From: Natronospira elongata
GTDB lineage: Bacteria > Pseudomonadota > Gammaproteobacteria > Natronospirales > Natronospiraceae
Length of the DNA stretch: 64,000 nt
Assembly: GCF_034931365.1 (NCBI RefSeq)
Contig: NZ_JAYGII010000001.1
Span: forward strand, 124,001-188,000
Direction: 5' to 3'
Positions 44,429 through 53,652 of this stretch are shown here, one piece after another. Below the pieces are notes generated by a model. That model saw nothing but the letters and a program-made list of their open reading frames with translations. It did not search any database and was not told where the DNA came from. A program made the position numbers and the translations under genes. Numbering within the stretch: position 1 is the first letter of the stretch; each line of letters begins with the position of its first letter.

Positions 44429-44446
44429 CTGTCATGTTTCTGTCAT
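44429..44446 (+). promoter_or_regulatory. Pho box upstream of pstC
   Basis: CTGTCAT-GTTT-CTGTCAT, two perfect half-sites. TAGCAT at 44457-44462 begins exactly 10 bp later as the -10. It is the best Pho box of the window and drives pstCAB-phoU. Confidence 0.9.
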
Positions 44447-44532
44447 GAGTGCTCCGTAGCATTGCCGGCGCAACGAGCGGACCCGTTCAGGACGGGCCAC
44501 AAATGGAAGCAGGCACTCGGGACAGATCAACG

Positions 44533-46836
44533 ATGAGCAAGCAGAGTGAAGCAGGGTCGCCGGAGGCGGGCCACGGTGACGACGGCCTGATGCCCGGGCC
44601 GGAGGCCCGGACCCGGCTGCGTCGCTGGCGTCGAACCAAGGACTGGTTTGCCAAGGGTTTTGTGGCCATGGCGGGGATCGGTGTGATTATCTCCCTGGCG
44701 ACCATCTTCGTGTATCTGTTCAGCGAAGTGACTCCCCTGTTCAAGGGTGCGGATCTGGATGAGCCGATCAGTTACGAAATGCCGGGTTTTGATCAGGCCG
44801 AGACACTCTATTTCGCCACTGATCGGCATAACGCCGTGGGCGTTCGCTATACGAGCGAGGGCCAGGCGATATATTTCCAGCCGGAGTCCGGTGAAGTCCT
44901 GCGAACCGAAATGCTGGACATTCCCCTCGGCGTGGCGATTACCAGCTTTGCGACCGGCGAGCCGCGGACCGGGTTGGCCGCATTTGGCCTGTCTGACGGT
45001 ACAGCCCTGGTGGTTCAACTCGAGTATGAGATCACTTATCCGGACAATCAACGCCAAGTAACCCCTCGCCTCAGGTTCCCGTTGGGCGAAGAACCCATTC
45101 GGGTCGCCGAAGAACGTATTGCGGTGCGCAATATCGCCGTCCAGGAGGGGGGGCGCGGTTATGCCCTGATAACCGAGACCACCAACGGGGCATTGACTTA
45201 TGCGCGCTACGAGGCCCGGCGTCACTTCATGACTGACGAGGTGGAGCTGACTCGTAGCATGCATGCGCTGCCGACGCCCCCCGGTGAGATCTCCTCCATG
45301 CTGGTGGACATTACCCTGCGCAACCTGGTGATCGGCGACCAGCAGGGTAGTCTCCATTATTATGATATCCACCGTCCGGAGCAGGCTCGCCTGGTGGACA
45401 GTACCAGCGTGGTGGAAGGGGTGGAGGGCGGCGTCACCGCCATGGAATACCTGTTGGGCACCGTGTCTATCATCGTCGGCGGGGCCGATGGTTCCCTGAC
45501 CCAATGGTTCCTGGTTCGCGACGAGGACAATGTTCGGCGTCTGACCCGCATTCGCGAGTTCGATCGTCATCCGGGTGCCATTACCCATATCTTCCCGGAA
45601 TATGCCCGCAAGGGATTTATTGTCGGTGATGAAAGTGGTCATGTGGGGGTGCATTACGGAACATCAGCCCGCACTCTGGCCATGGAGCAGGTTTCCGATC
45701 AGCCCATCCGGCGGGTAGCCGTCTCACCGCGCAACAACAGCTTCCTGTTCACGGATGCGCCGGACCGGCTCACGTTCGGCCGCATGACCAATCCCCACCC
45801 GGAAATATCCTTCGGCGCCCTGTGGAACCGGGTCTGGTACGAGGGCCGTGATCGGCCGGAGTATGTGTGGCAATCATCTTCGGCCACCGACGAGTTCGAG
45901 CCCAAGTTCAGCTTCGTGCCCCTGTCCGTCGGGACCCTCAAGGCCGCGTTCTACGCCATGCTTTTTGCCATGCCATTGGCAATCATGGGCGCCATCTACA
46001 CGGCCTATTTCATGACGCCCCGCCTGCGCGGCGTGGTCAAGCCAACCATCGAGATCATGGAGGCCCTGCCGACGGTCATTCTGGGTTTTCTCGCCGGGCT
46101 GTGGATGGCGCCCTTTGTGGAGAACAACCTGCCGGCGGTATTCAGCATTCTGATCCTGATGCCCGTCTTCATGATGGCGGCCGCTTTTTTGTGGACACGT
46201 GTGCTCCCGGTCACTCTGCGTGAGCGGGTGCCGCCAGGCTGGGAGGCCGCCATACTGGTGCCGGTGGTGCTGGTGGTGGGCTATGTCTGCGTCAGTGCCA
46301 GCCCCTGGGTAGAGGTGGCCCTGTTTGACGGTGACATGCGCCAGTGGTTTACCGAGCAGGGTATCGCCTACGACCAGCGTAACGCTCTGGTTGTGGGCTT
46401 CGCCATGGGCTTTGCAGTGATTCCCACCATCTTCTCCATTGCCGAGGACGCGGTGTTCAACGTGCCCAAGCACCTGACTCAGGGCTCCCTGGCTCTCGGC
46501 GCAACACCGTGGCAGACCATGGTGGGAGTCGTGCTGCTTACCGCCAGCCCGGGGATCTTTTCCGGGGTAATGATCGGCTTCGGCCGAGCCGTGGGCGAGA
46601 CCATGATTGTGTTGATGGCCACCGGGAACAGCCCGGTGGTGAATTTCAATATCTTCGAGGGAATGCGCACCCTGTCGGCCAACATTGCCGTGGAGATGGG
46701 CGAGGCCGCCCGCGGCGGGACGCATTACCGGATTCTCTTCCTGGCGGCGCTGGTTCTGTTCATGGCGACCTTTGTCCTCAACACCATTGCCGAAATCGTC
46801 CGCCAGCGTCTGCGGCGCAAGTACAGCTCACTCTGA
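44533..46836 (+). CDS. pstC: Phosphate ABC transporter permease PstC (extended)
   Basis: 767 residues, against ~320 in E. coli. The first membrane helix (~48-70, AGIGVIISLATIFVYLF) is followed by a ~390-residue periplasmic region. Its repeated strand patterns (GDQQGSLHYYDIHRPEQARL, GGADGSLTQWFLVRDEDNVR, GDESGHVGVHYGTSARTLAM) suggest a beta-propeller. The permease core follows, with the EAA-type loop near SLALGATPWQTMVGVVLLTA. Similar long PstC occurs in Pseudomonas. ATG at 44533 is chosen among three in-frame ATGs (44449, 44503, 44533), without a decisive ribosome-binding site. Confidence 0.93.
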   Translation: MSKQSEAGSPEAGHGDDGLMPGPEARTRLRRWRRTKDWFAKGFVAMAGIGVIISLATIFVYLFSEVTPLFKGADLDEPISYEMPGFDQAETLYFATDRHNAVGVRYTSEGQAIYFQPESGEVLRTEMLDIPLGVAITSFATGEPRTGLAAFGLSDGTALVVQLEYEITYPDNQRQVTPRLRFPLGEEPIRVAEERIAVRNIAVQEGGRGYALITETTNGALTYARYEARRHFMTDEVELTRSMHALPTPPGEISSMLVDITLRNLVIGDQQGSLHYYDIHRPEQARLVDSTSVVEGVEGGVTAMEYLLGTVSIIVGGADGSLTQWFLVRDEDNVRRLTRIREFDRHPGAITHIFPEYARKGFIVGDESGHVGVHYGTSARTLAMEQVSDQPIRRVAVSPRNNSFLFTDAPDRLTFGRMTNPHPEISFGALWNRVWYEGRDRPEYVWQSSSATDEFEPKFSFVPLSVGTLKAAFYAMLFAMPLAIMGAIYTAYFMTPRLRGVVKPTIEIMEALPTVILGFLAGLWMAPFVENNLPAVFSILILMPVFMMAAAFLWTRVLPVTLRERVPPGWEAAILVPVVLVVGYVCVSASPWVEVALFDGDMRQWFTEQGIAYDQRNALVVGFAMGFAVIPTIFSIAEDAVFNVPKHLTQGSLALGATPWQTMVGVVLLTASPGIFSGVMIGFGRAVGETMIVLMATGNSPVVNFNIFEGMRTLSANIAVEMGEAARGGTHYRILFLAALVLFMATFVLNTIAEIVRQRLRRKYSSL

Positions 46837-46872
46837 TCCCGCCATCGGGACGGTATTGACGGGAAACATGCA

Positions 46873-48537
46873 ATGACGAACTGGTTCAAGAGTGGCACAC
46901 CCTGGATCTGGCTGAACGCCGGTGCGGTGACCCTGAGCATGATCATGGTGATCGGCCTCATTGGTCTGATCGCCGTGCGAGGCCTCGGACATTTCTGGCC
47001 GTCGGATATTGCCGAGATCACGTATCTTTCTGAAGACGGTGAGGAAAGACGGCTGATCGGCGAATTGAGCCAGAGCGAGACCATGACCGCAGCCGCCATG
47101 CGAGAGACGGGGCTTGAGGTGCCGGAGGACCAGGAGGTGGTGGTACGACACCTGATCAAGCATGGCAACCGAGACCTGCTGCCCCGGGATTTTGCCTGGT
47201 ATGTGGCGGAGCAACTCAGGGACTGGCGTTATCCGGAAAATCTGGTTCGCCTGGAGCGCCGGGAATGGGGTGACTTTTATGGCTACGTCCGGGAAGTGCG
47301 GGAAGGGGGTGTGCCGGTCGCCACCGGTGATGCCGCTCTCCAGGCCCTTGTGGATCTGGCGCCACAGAGTGTTCGTCTGATGGACGAGGTTGCTCGTATT
47401 GATCGCTACGAAATCGGTGGCGTCAACTTCCGGATGGAGCAGATTCGCCTGGAACGTCGCCGAGTTGAAATGGACGAGCGCATGTCCGAGACGGCAAAGG
47501 CCGAGCGTTACGAGGAACTGGACGCGGAGATGGGTTCGCTCCAGGAGGAATACAATCAGCTTCGTGAGCAGAGGCAGCTGAAGCGGGACCAGGCGGGCAA
47601 TGTTTCCGCAGTTTTCGAGGTCATGGACGGTCGGATGGTGGAGATCAACTTCGCCAATCTTGTCCGGGCTACTGCGCCAAATGCCATGTCAACCTCAGAG
47701 AAAATCGGTGAGTACTTCTCCCGCTTCTGGCGCTTTCTCTCCGATTATCCCCGGGAGGCCAATACGGAAGGCGGTATTTTTCCGGCCATCTTCGGCACGG
47801 TGACCATGGTCATGATCATGTCCATATTCGTCACACCCTTTGGTGTGCTCGCCGCCATCTATCTGCGGGAGTACGCCAAGCAGGGGCCGCTTACACGAGC
47901 CATCCGTATTTCCGTGAACAATCTGGCCGGGGTGCCGTCCATTGTCTTCGGTGTATTTGGTCTGGGCTTTTTCGTCTATTTCATCGGCGGCAATATCGAC
48001 CAGGTTTTCTACCCGGAGGCCCTGCCGGCACCCACATTTGGTACCCCGGGCCTGATCTGGGTTTCTCTCACCCTGGCCTTGCTGACCCTGCCGGTGGTGA
48101 TCGTCTCCACGGAGGAAGGACTGGCACGGATTCCCAAGACCGTACGGGAGGGAAGTCTGGCTTTGGGGGCCACCAAGGCCGAGACCCTCTGGCGGACAGT
48201 GGTGCCACTGGCCTCGCCGGCCATGATGACCGGCTTGATCCTGGCAGTGGCCCGTGCCGCGGGGGAGGTGGCGCCGCTGATGCTGGTGGGCGTGGTGAAG
48301 CTGGCACCCAATCTACCGGTGGATGGACAGTTCCCCTATGTCCACCTGGAGCGCAGCATCATGCATCTGGGCTTTCATATCTATGACGTGGGATTCCAGA
48401 GTCCCAACGTAGAGGCGGCAAGGCCCCTGGTTTACGCCACCGCACTGGTTCTGGTGACCATCATCATCATCCTCAATCTGACGGCCATCGCGATCCGTAA
48501 CCGGCTTCGCGAGAAGTACAAGAGCGAGAGTGACTGA
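46873..48537 (+). CDS. pstA: Phosphate ABC transporter permease PstA (extended)
   Basis: 554 residues, about 250 more than E. coli PstA. After a first membrane helix (~12-36), a periplasmic insertion (~40-290) carries a charged coiled-coil (RLERRRVEMDERMSETAKAE and QEEYNQLREQRQLKRDQAG). The permease core with five helices follows, including IPKTVREGSLALGATKAETL, the loop that contacts PstB. It starts 36 nt after pstC and overlaps pstB by 8 nt. The matched insertions in PstC and PstA probably form a joint periplasmic structure. Confidence 0.94.
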   Translation: MTNWFKSGTPWIWLNAGAVTLSMIMVIGLIGLIAVRGLGHFWPSDIAEITYLSEDGEERRLIGELSQSETMTAAAMRETGLEVPEDQEVVVRHLIKHGNRDLLPRDFAWYVAEQLRDWRYPENLVRLERREWGDFYGYVREVREGGVPVATGDAALQALVDLAPQSVRLMDEVARIDRYEIGGVNFRMEQIRLERRRVEMDERMSETAKAERYEELDAEMGSLQEEYNQLREQRQLKRDQAGNVSAVFEVMDGRMVEINFANLVRATAPNAMSTSEKIGEYFSRFWRFLSDYPREANTEGGIFPAIFGTVTMVMIMSIFVTPFGVLAAIYLREYAKQGPLTRAIRISVNNLAGVPSIVFGVFGLGFFVYFIGGNIDQVFYPEALPAPTFGTPGLIWVSLTLALLTLPVVIVSTEEGLARIPKTVREGSLALGATKAETLWRTVVPLASPAMMTGLILAVARAAGEVAPLMLVGVVKLAPNLPVDGQFPYVHLERSIMHLGFHIYDVGFQSPNVEAARPLVYATALVLVTIIIILNLTAIAIRNRLREKYKSESD

Positions 48538-49435
48538 CTCTCAGGCTCGGTTTTCTACCAACAATCAATGGTATCAAGACATGACAGAGCAGAAGCAGGG
48601 AAAAGAGCCCGTCACCCATGCCATGGACCCGAAGTATTTCGCCAGTCAGGAGGGTGGCCGGCGACTGAAGCTTTCGGATGAGGAAAGCTGCATCAATATC
48701 AGAGACCTGAAGCTCTGGTACGGCGAGGATCAGGCACTCAAGGGCATAGACCTGATGATCCCGTCCCGACGGGTTACCGCCTTTATCGGGCCCAGTGGCT
48801 GTGGAAAATCCACGCTGCTGCGATGCATGAACCGGATGAACGACCTTATCGACACATGTCGCATCGAGGGCAAGATAGAGATCGATGGGGAGGATATCTA
48901 CGCCCCCAAGGTGGATGTTCCTGAATTGCGGCGACGTGTGGGTATGGTCTTTCAGAAGCCCAATCCCTTTCCCAAGAGCATTTACGAAAATGTGGCTTAC
49001 GGACTACGGCTTCAGGGGGTGCGTGACCGGCGCAAGCTGGATGCGGTGGTGGAACGATCGCTGAAACGGGCTGCCCTCTGGGATGAAGTCAAGGACCGCT
49101 TGCACGAAAACGCCTTCGGCCTGTCCGGCGGCCAGCAGCAGCGACTGGTGATCGCAAGAGCCGTGGCCATTGAACCTGAGGTTCTCTTGCTGGATGAGCC
49201 TGCTTCGGCGCTGGACCCCATTTCCACGGCGAAGATCGAGGAGCTGATCTACGAACTCAAGAACGACTACACTATCGTGATCGTGACTCACAACATGCAG
49301 CAGGCCGCCCGGGTATCCGATTACACCGCCTATCTCTACATGGGTGAGCTGATTGAGTACAACGACACAGTCAGCGTCTTCACCAATCCCAGGAAGAAGG
49401 CTACCGAAGATTACATTACCGGCCGCTACGGCTGA
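48530..49435 (+). CDS. pstB: Phosphate ABC transporter ATP-binding protein PstB
   Basis: 301 residues. Walker A GPSGCGKST is at 87-95, the Q-loop in MVFQKPNPFPKSIYEN, the signature LSGGQQQRLVIARA, Walker B VLLLDEPASALDP and the H-loop VTHNM. The N-terminal ~50 residues extend beyond the usual domain, from GTG at 48530 inside the pstA end. An ATG at 48581 would shorten it, and either start keeps the full ATPase. It forms the PstA/PstC/PstB2 importer and takes part in PhoR signalling through PhoU. Confidence 0.96.
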   Translation: MTDSQARFSTNNQWYQDMTEQKQGKEPVTHAMDPKYFASQEGGRRLKLSDEESCINIRDLKLWYGEDQALKGIDLMIPSRRVTAFIGPSGCGKSTLLRCMNRMNDLIDTCRIEGKIEIDGEDIYAPKVDVPELRRRVGMVFQKPNPFPKSIYENVAYGLRLQGVRDRRKLDAVVERSLKRAALWDEVKDRLHENAFGLSGGQQQRLVIARAVAIEPEVLLLDEPASALDPISTAKIEELIYELKNDYTIVIVTHNMQQAARVSDYTAYLYMGELIEYNDTVSVFTNPRKKATEDYITGRYG

Positions 49436-49460
49436 TCTATCGCGACCGCAGGGGTGCGAC

Positions 49461-50198
49461 ATGGATAAACTGAATCTTGATCAACATATCTCCCGCCAGT
49501 TCAACCGTGAGCTGGAAGACGTTCGGAATAGGGTCCTCGCCATGGGTGGGCTGGTTGAGAACCAGATTGCGGGGGCAATCCGATCGCTGATCGAAAGCGA
49601 TGCTTCAGTTGCCCAAGCAGTGATCGATGGCGACGGCCAAGTCAATGCAATGGAAAAGGAAATTGACGAGGAGTGCAATTTGATTCTGGCACGCCGCCAG
49701 CCGGCAGCCAGCGATCTCAGGCTGGTGATTGTGATCCTAAAGACCATCACAGATCTTGAGCGCATGGGTGATGAGGCAGAGCGCATTGCTCGACTGGCTT
49801 CGCGGCTTGCAGAGGGTGATCAGCCCGCTCATCGCTATCGGGAGCTGGGCCGCCTGGGCGGCTATGTGCAATCCATGCTCCGCGATGCGCTGGATGGATT
49901 CGCCCGCTTATCCCCGAAAGTGGCAGTTGATCTGGCTCGGGCGGACGAAACTGTCGATGCAGAGTATGAGGTCATCATGCGTCAGAATATTACCTATATG
50001 ATGGAAGATCCAAGGAATGTGCGACGCACCCTGGATATGAGTTTTGTGGCTCGCTCCCTCGAAAGAATTGGGGATCACGCCAAGAATATTGGGGAGTACA
50101 TTATCTATCTCGTCGAGGGGAAGGACTTGCGACATGCGCCGGTTGAGGAAATGGAGCGAGAGATTGGGGGGGGAGGGAAGGAGTCAGAGAGCCCTTAG
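49461..50198 (+). CDS. phoU: Phosphate signalling protein PhoU
   Basis: 245 residues made of two related three-helix bundles. The paired metal-binding motifs are recognisable in ILKTITDLERMGDEAERIAR (~95-114) and MSFVARSLERIGDHAKNIGE (~192-211). PhoU links Pst activity to PhoR and keeps the regulon off when phosphate is plentiful. AGGGG precedes the ATG at 49461. The C-terminus ends in a Gly/Glu/Lys-rich tail. Last gene of pstCAB-phoU. Confidence 0.96.
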   Translation: MDKLNLDQHISRQFNRELEDVRNRVLAMGGLVENQIAGAIRSLIESDASVAQAVIDGDGQVNAMEKEIDEECNLILARRQPAASDLRLVIVILKTITDLERMGDEAERIARLASRLAEGDQPAHRYRELGRLGGYVQSMLRDALDGFARLSPKVAVDLARADETVDAEYEVIMRQNITYMMEDPRNVRRTLDMSFVARSLERIGDHAKNIGEYIIYLVEGKDLRHAPVEEMEREIGGGGKESESP

Positions 50199-50221
50199 CG
50201 CTGCAGGCGATTTTTGTTAAA

Positions 50222-50255
50222 GACACGGGAGCGGCACCTTTGCCGCTCCCGTGTC
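50222..50255. terminator. Strong hairpin between convergent phoU and BASS genes
   Basis: GACACGGGAGCGGC (50222-50235) pairs perfectly with GCCGCTCCCGTGTC (50242-50255) around a six-base loop. There is little T-tract on the plus side; on the minus strand a T-run follows. The GGGAGCGGC core is shared with the REP-like repeat at 24024. Confidence 0.7.
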
Positions 50256-50272
50256 GGTTCTGATGTTATCAC

Positions 50273-51175
50273 TCAGGATTTGGCTGGTTCAACCTTAGCC
50301 TGATCCCGAGCAATTTCTTCCCGTTTGCTTCTGGCCCGATAGAAAAAGGTGATGATCGTCGAGTTGATGACGATGAATAAAGAGTACATCACCGGGATCA
50401 GCATGATCTCCTGCTGAATAGCCCCATCGAAGGTAAGGACCACGATGAGAATGGCCAGCGGTCCGTTCTGGATGCCGGTTTCGAGAGATACCGTTCGGGC
50501 TTTCTGCTTGTTCATGCGGAAGCCGCGGCTAAACCAGTAGCCGATCAGGAAGCCGCAAAGGCCAAGGAATATGGCCGAGCCATATACTTCCGGGCCAGTC
50601 TCCATTAGAAGTTGCCAGTTTCTCGGGATCCAGGTAACGAGCAGGAATAGAATAACCACCACGCCCAGCAGGCCGCCGATCAACTCGGTTACGGCTCCGA
50701 AATTGGCGTTCTTCTTGCGCGCCCACATGCCGATGACCGTTGGAATAAGCAGAACGAAGAGGATGCTGGCAATGTTCTCGGGCGGAATTCGCAGTGCATC
50801 CTCGACACCTCGCGTATACAGCTCCATGACCAGTGGCACCATGATGAAGGCGGCAATGGTTGAGCAGATGGTCATCAGGATGCTCAGGCTCAGCATGCTC
50901 TTGGAGAAATAGGCGAAGATGTTGGATGTGGTCCCGCCTGGTACGCAGCCCATCAGAATCAGGCCAATGGTCTGCGGGCCGCTGAGATTGAAGACCTGGG
51001 CCAGAATGTAGGCAATCAAGGGCATGAAAAGGTATTGAGACGCAAAGCCGATGCCGATGGCCTGGGGGTGACGGAGGGCGATGCGGAAGTCCTTGAAGGT
51101 CAGCGAGGCCCCCATGCCCAGCATGATGACAATCATCATGATTGCCAGTAGTTGTTCCTCAAGTGGTGTCAGCAT
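50273..51175 (-). CDS. Bile acid:sodium symporter (BASS) family transporter
   Basis: 300 residues with about nine or ten membrane helices: MLGMGASLTFKDFRIALRHP at the start, GLILMGCVPGGTTSNIFAYF (the conserved PGG-x-x-SN crossover motif of the BASS fold) and VSLETGIQNGPLAILIVV with the second conserved E-x-G-x-Q-N. Bacterial members carry organic anions such as pantoate, pyruvate or steroids with Na+. It lies 15 bp after the acyl-CoA ligase stop and both have a similar AGGGGACTGAA ribosome-binding region, so the imported acid may be the ligase's substrate. Confidence 0.9.
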   Translation of the reverse strand: MLTPLEEQLLAIMMIVIMLGMGASLTFKDFRIALRHPQAIGIGFASQYLFMPLIAYILAQVFNLSGPQTIGLILMGCVPGGTTSNIFAYFSKSMLSLSILMTICSTIAAFIMVPLVMELYTRGVEDALRIPPENIASILFVLLIPTVIGMWARKKNANFGAVTELIGGLLGVVVILFLLVTWIPRNWQLLMETGPEVYGSAIFLGLCGFLIGYWFSRGFRMNKQKARTVSLETGIQNGPLAILIVVLTFDGAIQQEIMLIPVMYSLFIVINSTIITFFYRARSKREEIARDQAKVEPAKS

Positions 51176-51190
51176 GTTTCAGTCCCCTGG

Positions 51191-52957
51191 TCAGGCAGCA
51201 GTCTTGTTCTTGGTTTTGGCCGTGGCAGCCTTGCTGCCATCCTCGATTTCAGCCCGGAGCTCCTTGCGCAGCACCTTGCCAACCGGCGTTTTCGGTAATT
51301 CATCCCGGAAGATGAAGCGCTTGGGCCGCTTGTACCCCGCCAGGTTCTCCTTGCAATGAGCAGCGAGTTCTTGCTCGGTCAGGCTCTCATCGCGCTTGAC
51401 GACGAATGCCCATGGCACCTCACCGGATTTCTCGTCGGTCAAACCCACAACTGCCGATTCATGAACCTTGTCCACCTGGGCGAGGCATTCCTCGACCTCA
51501 TTGGGGTAGACGTTAAAGCCGCTAACCAGAATCATGTCCTTCTTCCGGTCCACGATGCGGAAAAAGCCGTCTTCGTCCATGGCGGCCACATCGCCGGTGT
51601 ATAGCCAGCCGTCGCGGAGGGTCTTTTCCGTTTCCTCGGGGCGGTTCCAGTAGCCCTGCATGATCTGTGGTCCTTTGGCGATCAATTCGCCTGCTTCGCC
51701 CGGTGTCACGCATTGGCCTTCTTCATCCACGATCCGTACCTGGGTGCCGGGCGCTGGGATGCCAATGCTGTCCTGACGGGTTCGGCTGATGGGGTTGAAG
51801 CAGAGCAGGGGGGAGCTTTCGGTGAGGCCGTAACCCTCGGCAATGGGGCAGCCCACCACCTGTTCCCAGCGCTCGGCCACTGATTGATGCAAGGCCGTGC
51901 CGCCCGCCAGGGCGACCTTCATGGTCTTGGGGGGGTAGACGTTGAACCATTCCTCATTGAGGAGTGCGTTGTAAAGCGTGTTCACCCCTGTGATCCAGTT
52001 GACGGGGTAGTTCTCAATGGCCCGTTGACAGTTCTGGATGGGGCGAGGGCTGGGGACCAGTACATTGCGCCCACCATGGTGGTAGAAAAGCAGGAGATTC
52101 ACGGTGAAGGCGAAGATGTGATACATGGGCAGGGCGGTAACCACGCAGTCTTTACCCGGTTCCGCATAATCCTGGGAGATCAGGTCCAGCTGACGCATGT
52201 TGACCAGGAGGTTTCCATGACTCAGCAGGGCCCCCTTGCTGACACCGGTGGTGCCGCCGGTGTACTGCAGGACCGCACCGTCCTCAAGACGGATTCCGCT
52301 GCTGTAGTCCGCCACCGAAATGGAGTCTTCATTGAGACGGCGACGGCCCACTTCCACTGCCCGGTGGATGGAAGTCGCCTTGAGATTATGGTCGGGAATG
52401 GCCCGGTTCCACCACCGTAATACGCCCTTCATGATTCCGCGCACAATAGGTGGGAACCACTGGGCCAGACTGCAAACGACGACATGCTTGACCGGTGTTT
52501 CTTTGATCACCGATTCCAGTTTGTCCATGAACATGTCAAGTATGACCACCACCTCGGCTCCGGAGTCGTTGAACTGATGACGCATTTCCGGGCCGGTGTA
52601 GAGGGGGTTGGTGTTTACCAGAACACAGCCGGCTTTGAGGGTGCCGAAGGCGGCGATGGGAAAAGACAGACAGTTGGGCATCTGTACAGCCACCCGGGTG
52701 CCTGCTTCCAGACCAAGCTCTTCTCGAAGGTAAACAGCAAAGGCGTCGGACATTTCCTCCACCTCTGAATAGCGCAGCGAGCCGTTCATGCCATTGGGCA
52801 TGCAGGTGGTGAAGGCTATCTTGTCGCAGTAAGCCTGGGAGGCCTCCCGAATGAGATCGGGCAGGCTGTCGTAGCCGGCTACCACCTGGTCCGGCTCAAT
52901 GGGGTGTTCGTACTGGTCCGACCAGGGTGCGCGGTCATAGGCCTGGCAATCGCTCAT
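51191..52957 (-). CDS. fadD: Long-chain-fatty-acid-CoA ligase (FadD-like)
   Basis: 588-residue adenylate-forming enzyme. The AMP-binding P-loop is YTGGTTGVSKGA near 235, the A5-type motif EGYGLTESSPLL near 365, YTGDVAAMDEDGFFRIVDRK near 450 and the catalytic lysine in LPKTPVGKVLRKEL near 560. Length and sequence fit FadD, which activates long-chain acids to acyl-CoA at the inner membrane. The Ala/Lys-rich C-terminus is an added tail. First gene of an operon with the BASS transporter; substrate range could be broader than fatty acids. Confidence 0.92.
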   Translation of the reverse strand: MSDCQAYDRAPWSDQYEHPIEPDQVVAGYDSLPDLIREASQAYCDKIAFTTCMPNGMNGSLRYSEVEEMSDAFAVYLREELGLEAGTRVAVQMPNCLSFPIAAFGTLKAGCVLVNTNPLYTGPEMRHQFNDSGAEVVVILDMFMDKLESVIKETPVKHVVVCSLAQWFPPIVRGIMKGVLRWWNRAIPDHNLKATSIHRAVEVGRRRLNEDSISVADYSSGIRLEDGAVLQYTGGTTGVSKGALLSHGNLLVNMRQLDLISQDYAEPGKDCVVTALPMYHIFAFTVNLLLFYHHGGRNVLVPSPRPIQNCQRAIENYPVNWITGVNTLYNALLNEEWFNVYPPKTMKVALAGGTALHQSVAERWEQVVGCPIAEGYGLTESSPLLCFNPISRTRQDSIGIPAPGTQVRIVDEEGQCVTPGEAGELIAKGPQIMQGYWNRPEETEKTLRDGWLYTGDVAAMDEDGFFRIVDRKKDMILVSGFNVYPNEVEECLAQVDKVHESAVVGLTDEKSGEVPWAFVVKRDESLTEQELAAHCKENLAGYKRPKRFIFRDELPKTPVGKVLRKELRAEIEDGSKAATAKTKNKTAA

Positions 52958-53093
52958 GCTTCAGTCCCCTTAATTCAAACAAGTGTTCAAGACTACCATC
53001 GGATCAGCCGCAGCGGGTAGTGGGTGCGGCTAATCTGCCGGATTTGCCCGGCCTGGCCCGCCTATCAATGACGAGGAAAGCAGGCTGGGGCTT

Positions 53094-53102
53094 TGCTAGA
53101 AT
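53094..53102 (+). promoter_or_regulatory. Extended -10 promoter of dsbB
   Basis: TGCTAGAAT is TG-n-TAGAAT. Its last two bases are the first two bases of an in-frame ATG at 53101, so that ATG would lie upstream of the transcription start (~53109). This argues for the GTG at 53143 as the dsbB start. Confidence 0.5.
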
Positions 53103-53142
53103 GGCCCGAAACCACGCAATCACCGCCGGAGTGCCTGTCATC

Positions 53143-53652
53143 GTGCTGGATCGCCTGCTGGAAGCTCGTCCCTTCAATCTGCTCGCCGCCGCAGTGTGCG
53201 CGGTCCTGTTGGCCTATGCCTACTATAGCCAGTTCGTGGTTGGTCTGGAGCCCTGTCCGCTGTGCATTTTTCAACGGATCGCCATGATTGCCCTGATGCT
53301 GGTCTTTCTGAGTGCCGCAGTGGTGGGGGGCGGCCCTGTGCGCTCCCGTGTGATGGCCGGGTTGACGGGCTTGACCGCGCTGAGTGGGGCCGGCATATCG
53401 GCCTGGCATATTCGTCAACAGAATCTTCCGGGGGAGGAATTTGCCGCCTGTGGTGCCGATCTCAGCTACATGATCGAGGTCTTCAGCTTCTGGGAGACCC
53501 TGGAAATGGCCTTTACCGGTACCGGTGACTGCGCCGAGGTGGACTGGGCCTTCCTGGGCCTGTCCATGCCCGCCTGGGTGGGTATGTGGTTCGTCTTTCT
53601 GGGTGCCGCGGGCGTCTGGGCCAACTGGCGTGCTGCGCGTCCCCCCTTCTAG
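53143..53652 (+). CDS. dsbB: Disulfide bond formation protein DsbB
   Basis: 169-residue four-helix inner-membrane protein that re-oxidises periplasmic DsbA and passes electrons to quinone. The first redox pair is EPCPLCIFQR (Cys38/Cys41) after helix 1; the second periplasmic loop has Cys103 and Cys130. GTG at 53143 is chosen because GGAG lies 11 nt upstream, the N-terminus then matches family length, and the ATG at 53101 falls inside a promoter element. No dsbA is adjacent. The DASS carrier follows with no gap. Confidence 0.9.
   Translation: MLDRLLEARPFNLLAAAVCAVLLAYAYYSQFVVGLEPCPLCIFQRIAMIALMLVFLSAAVVGGGPVRSRVMAGLTGLTALSGAGISAWHIRQQNLPGEEFAACGADLSYMIEVFSFWETLEMAFTGTGDCAEVDWAFLGLSMPAWVGMWFVFLGAAGVWANWRAARPPF

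Noticed and set aside
44527..45654. 375-codon minus-strand open frame
   Set aside because: Antisense to pstC; no recognisable domains or ribosome-binding site.
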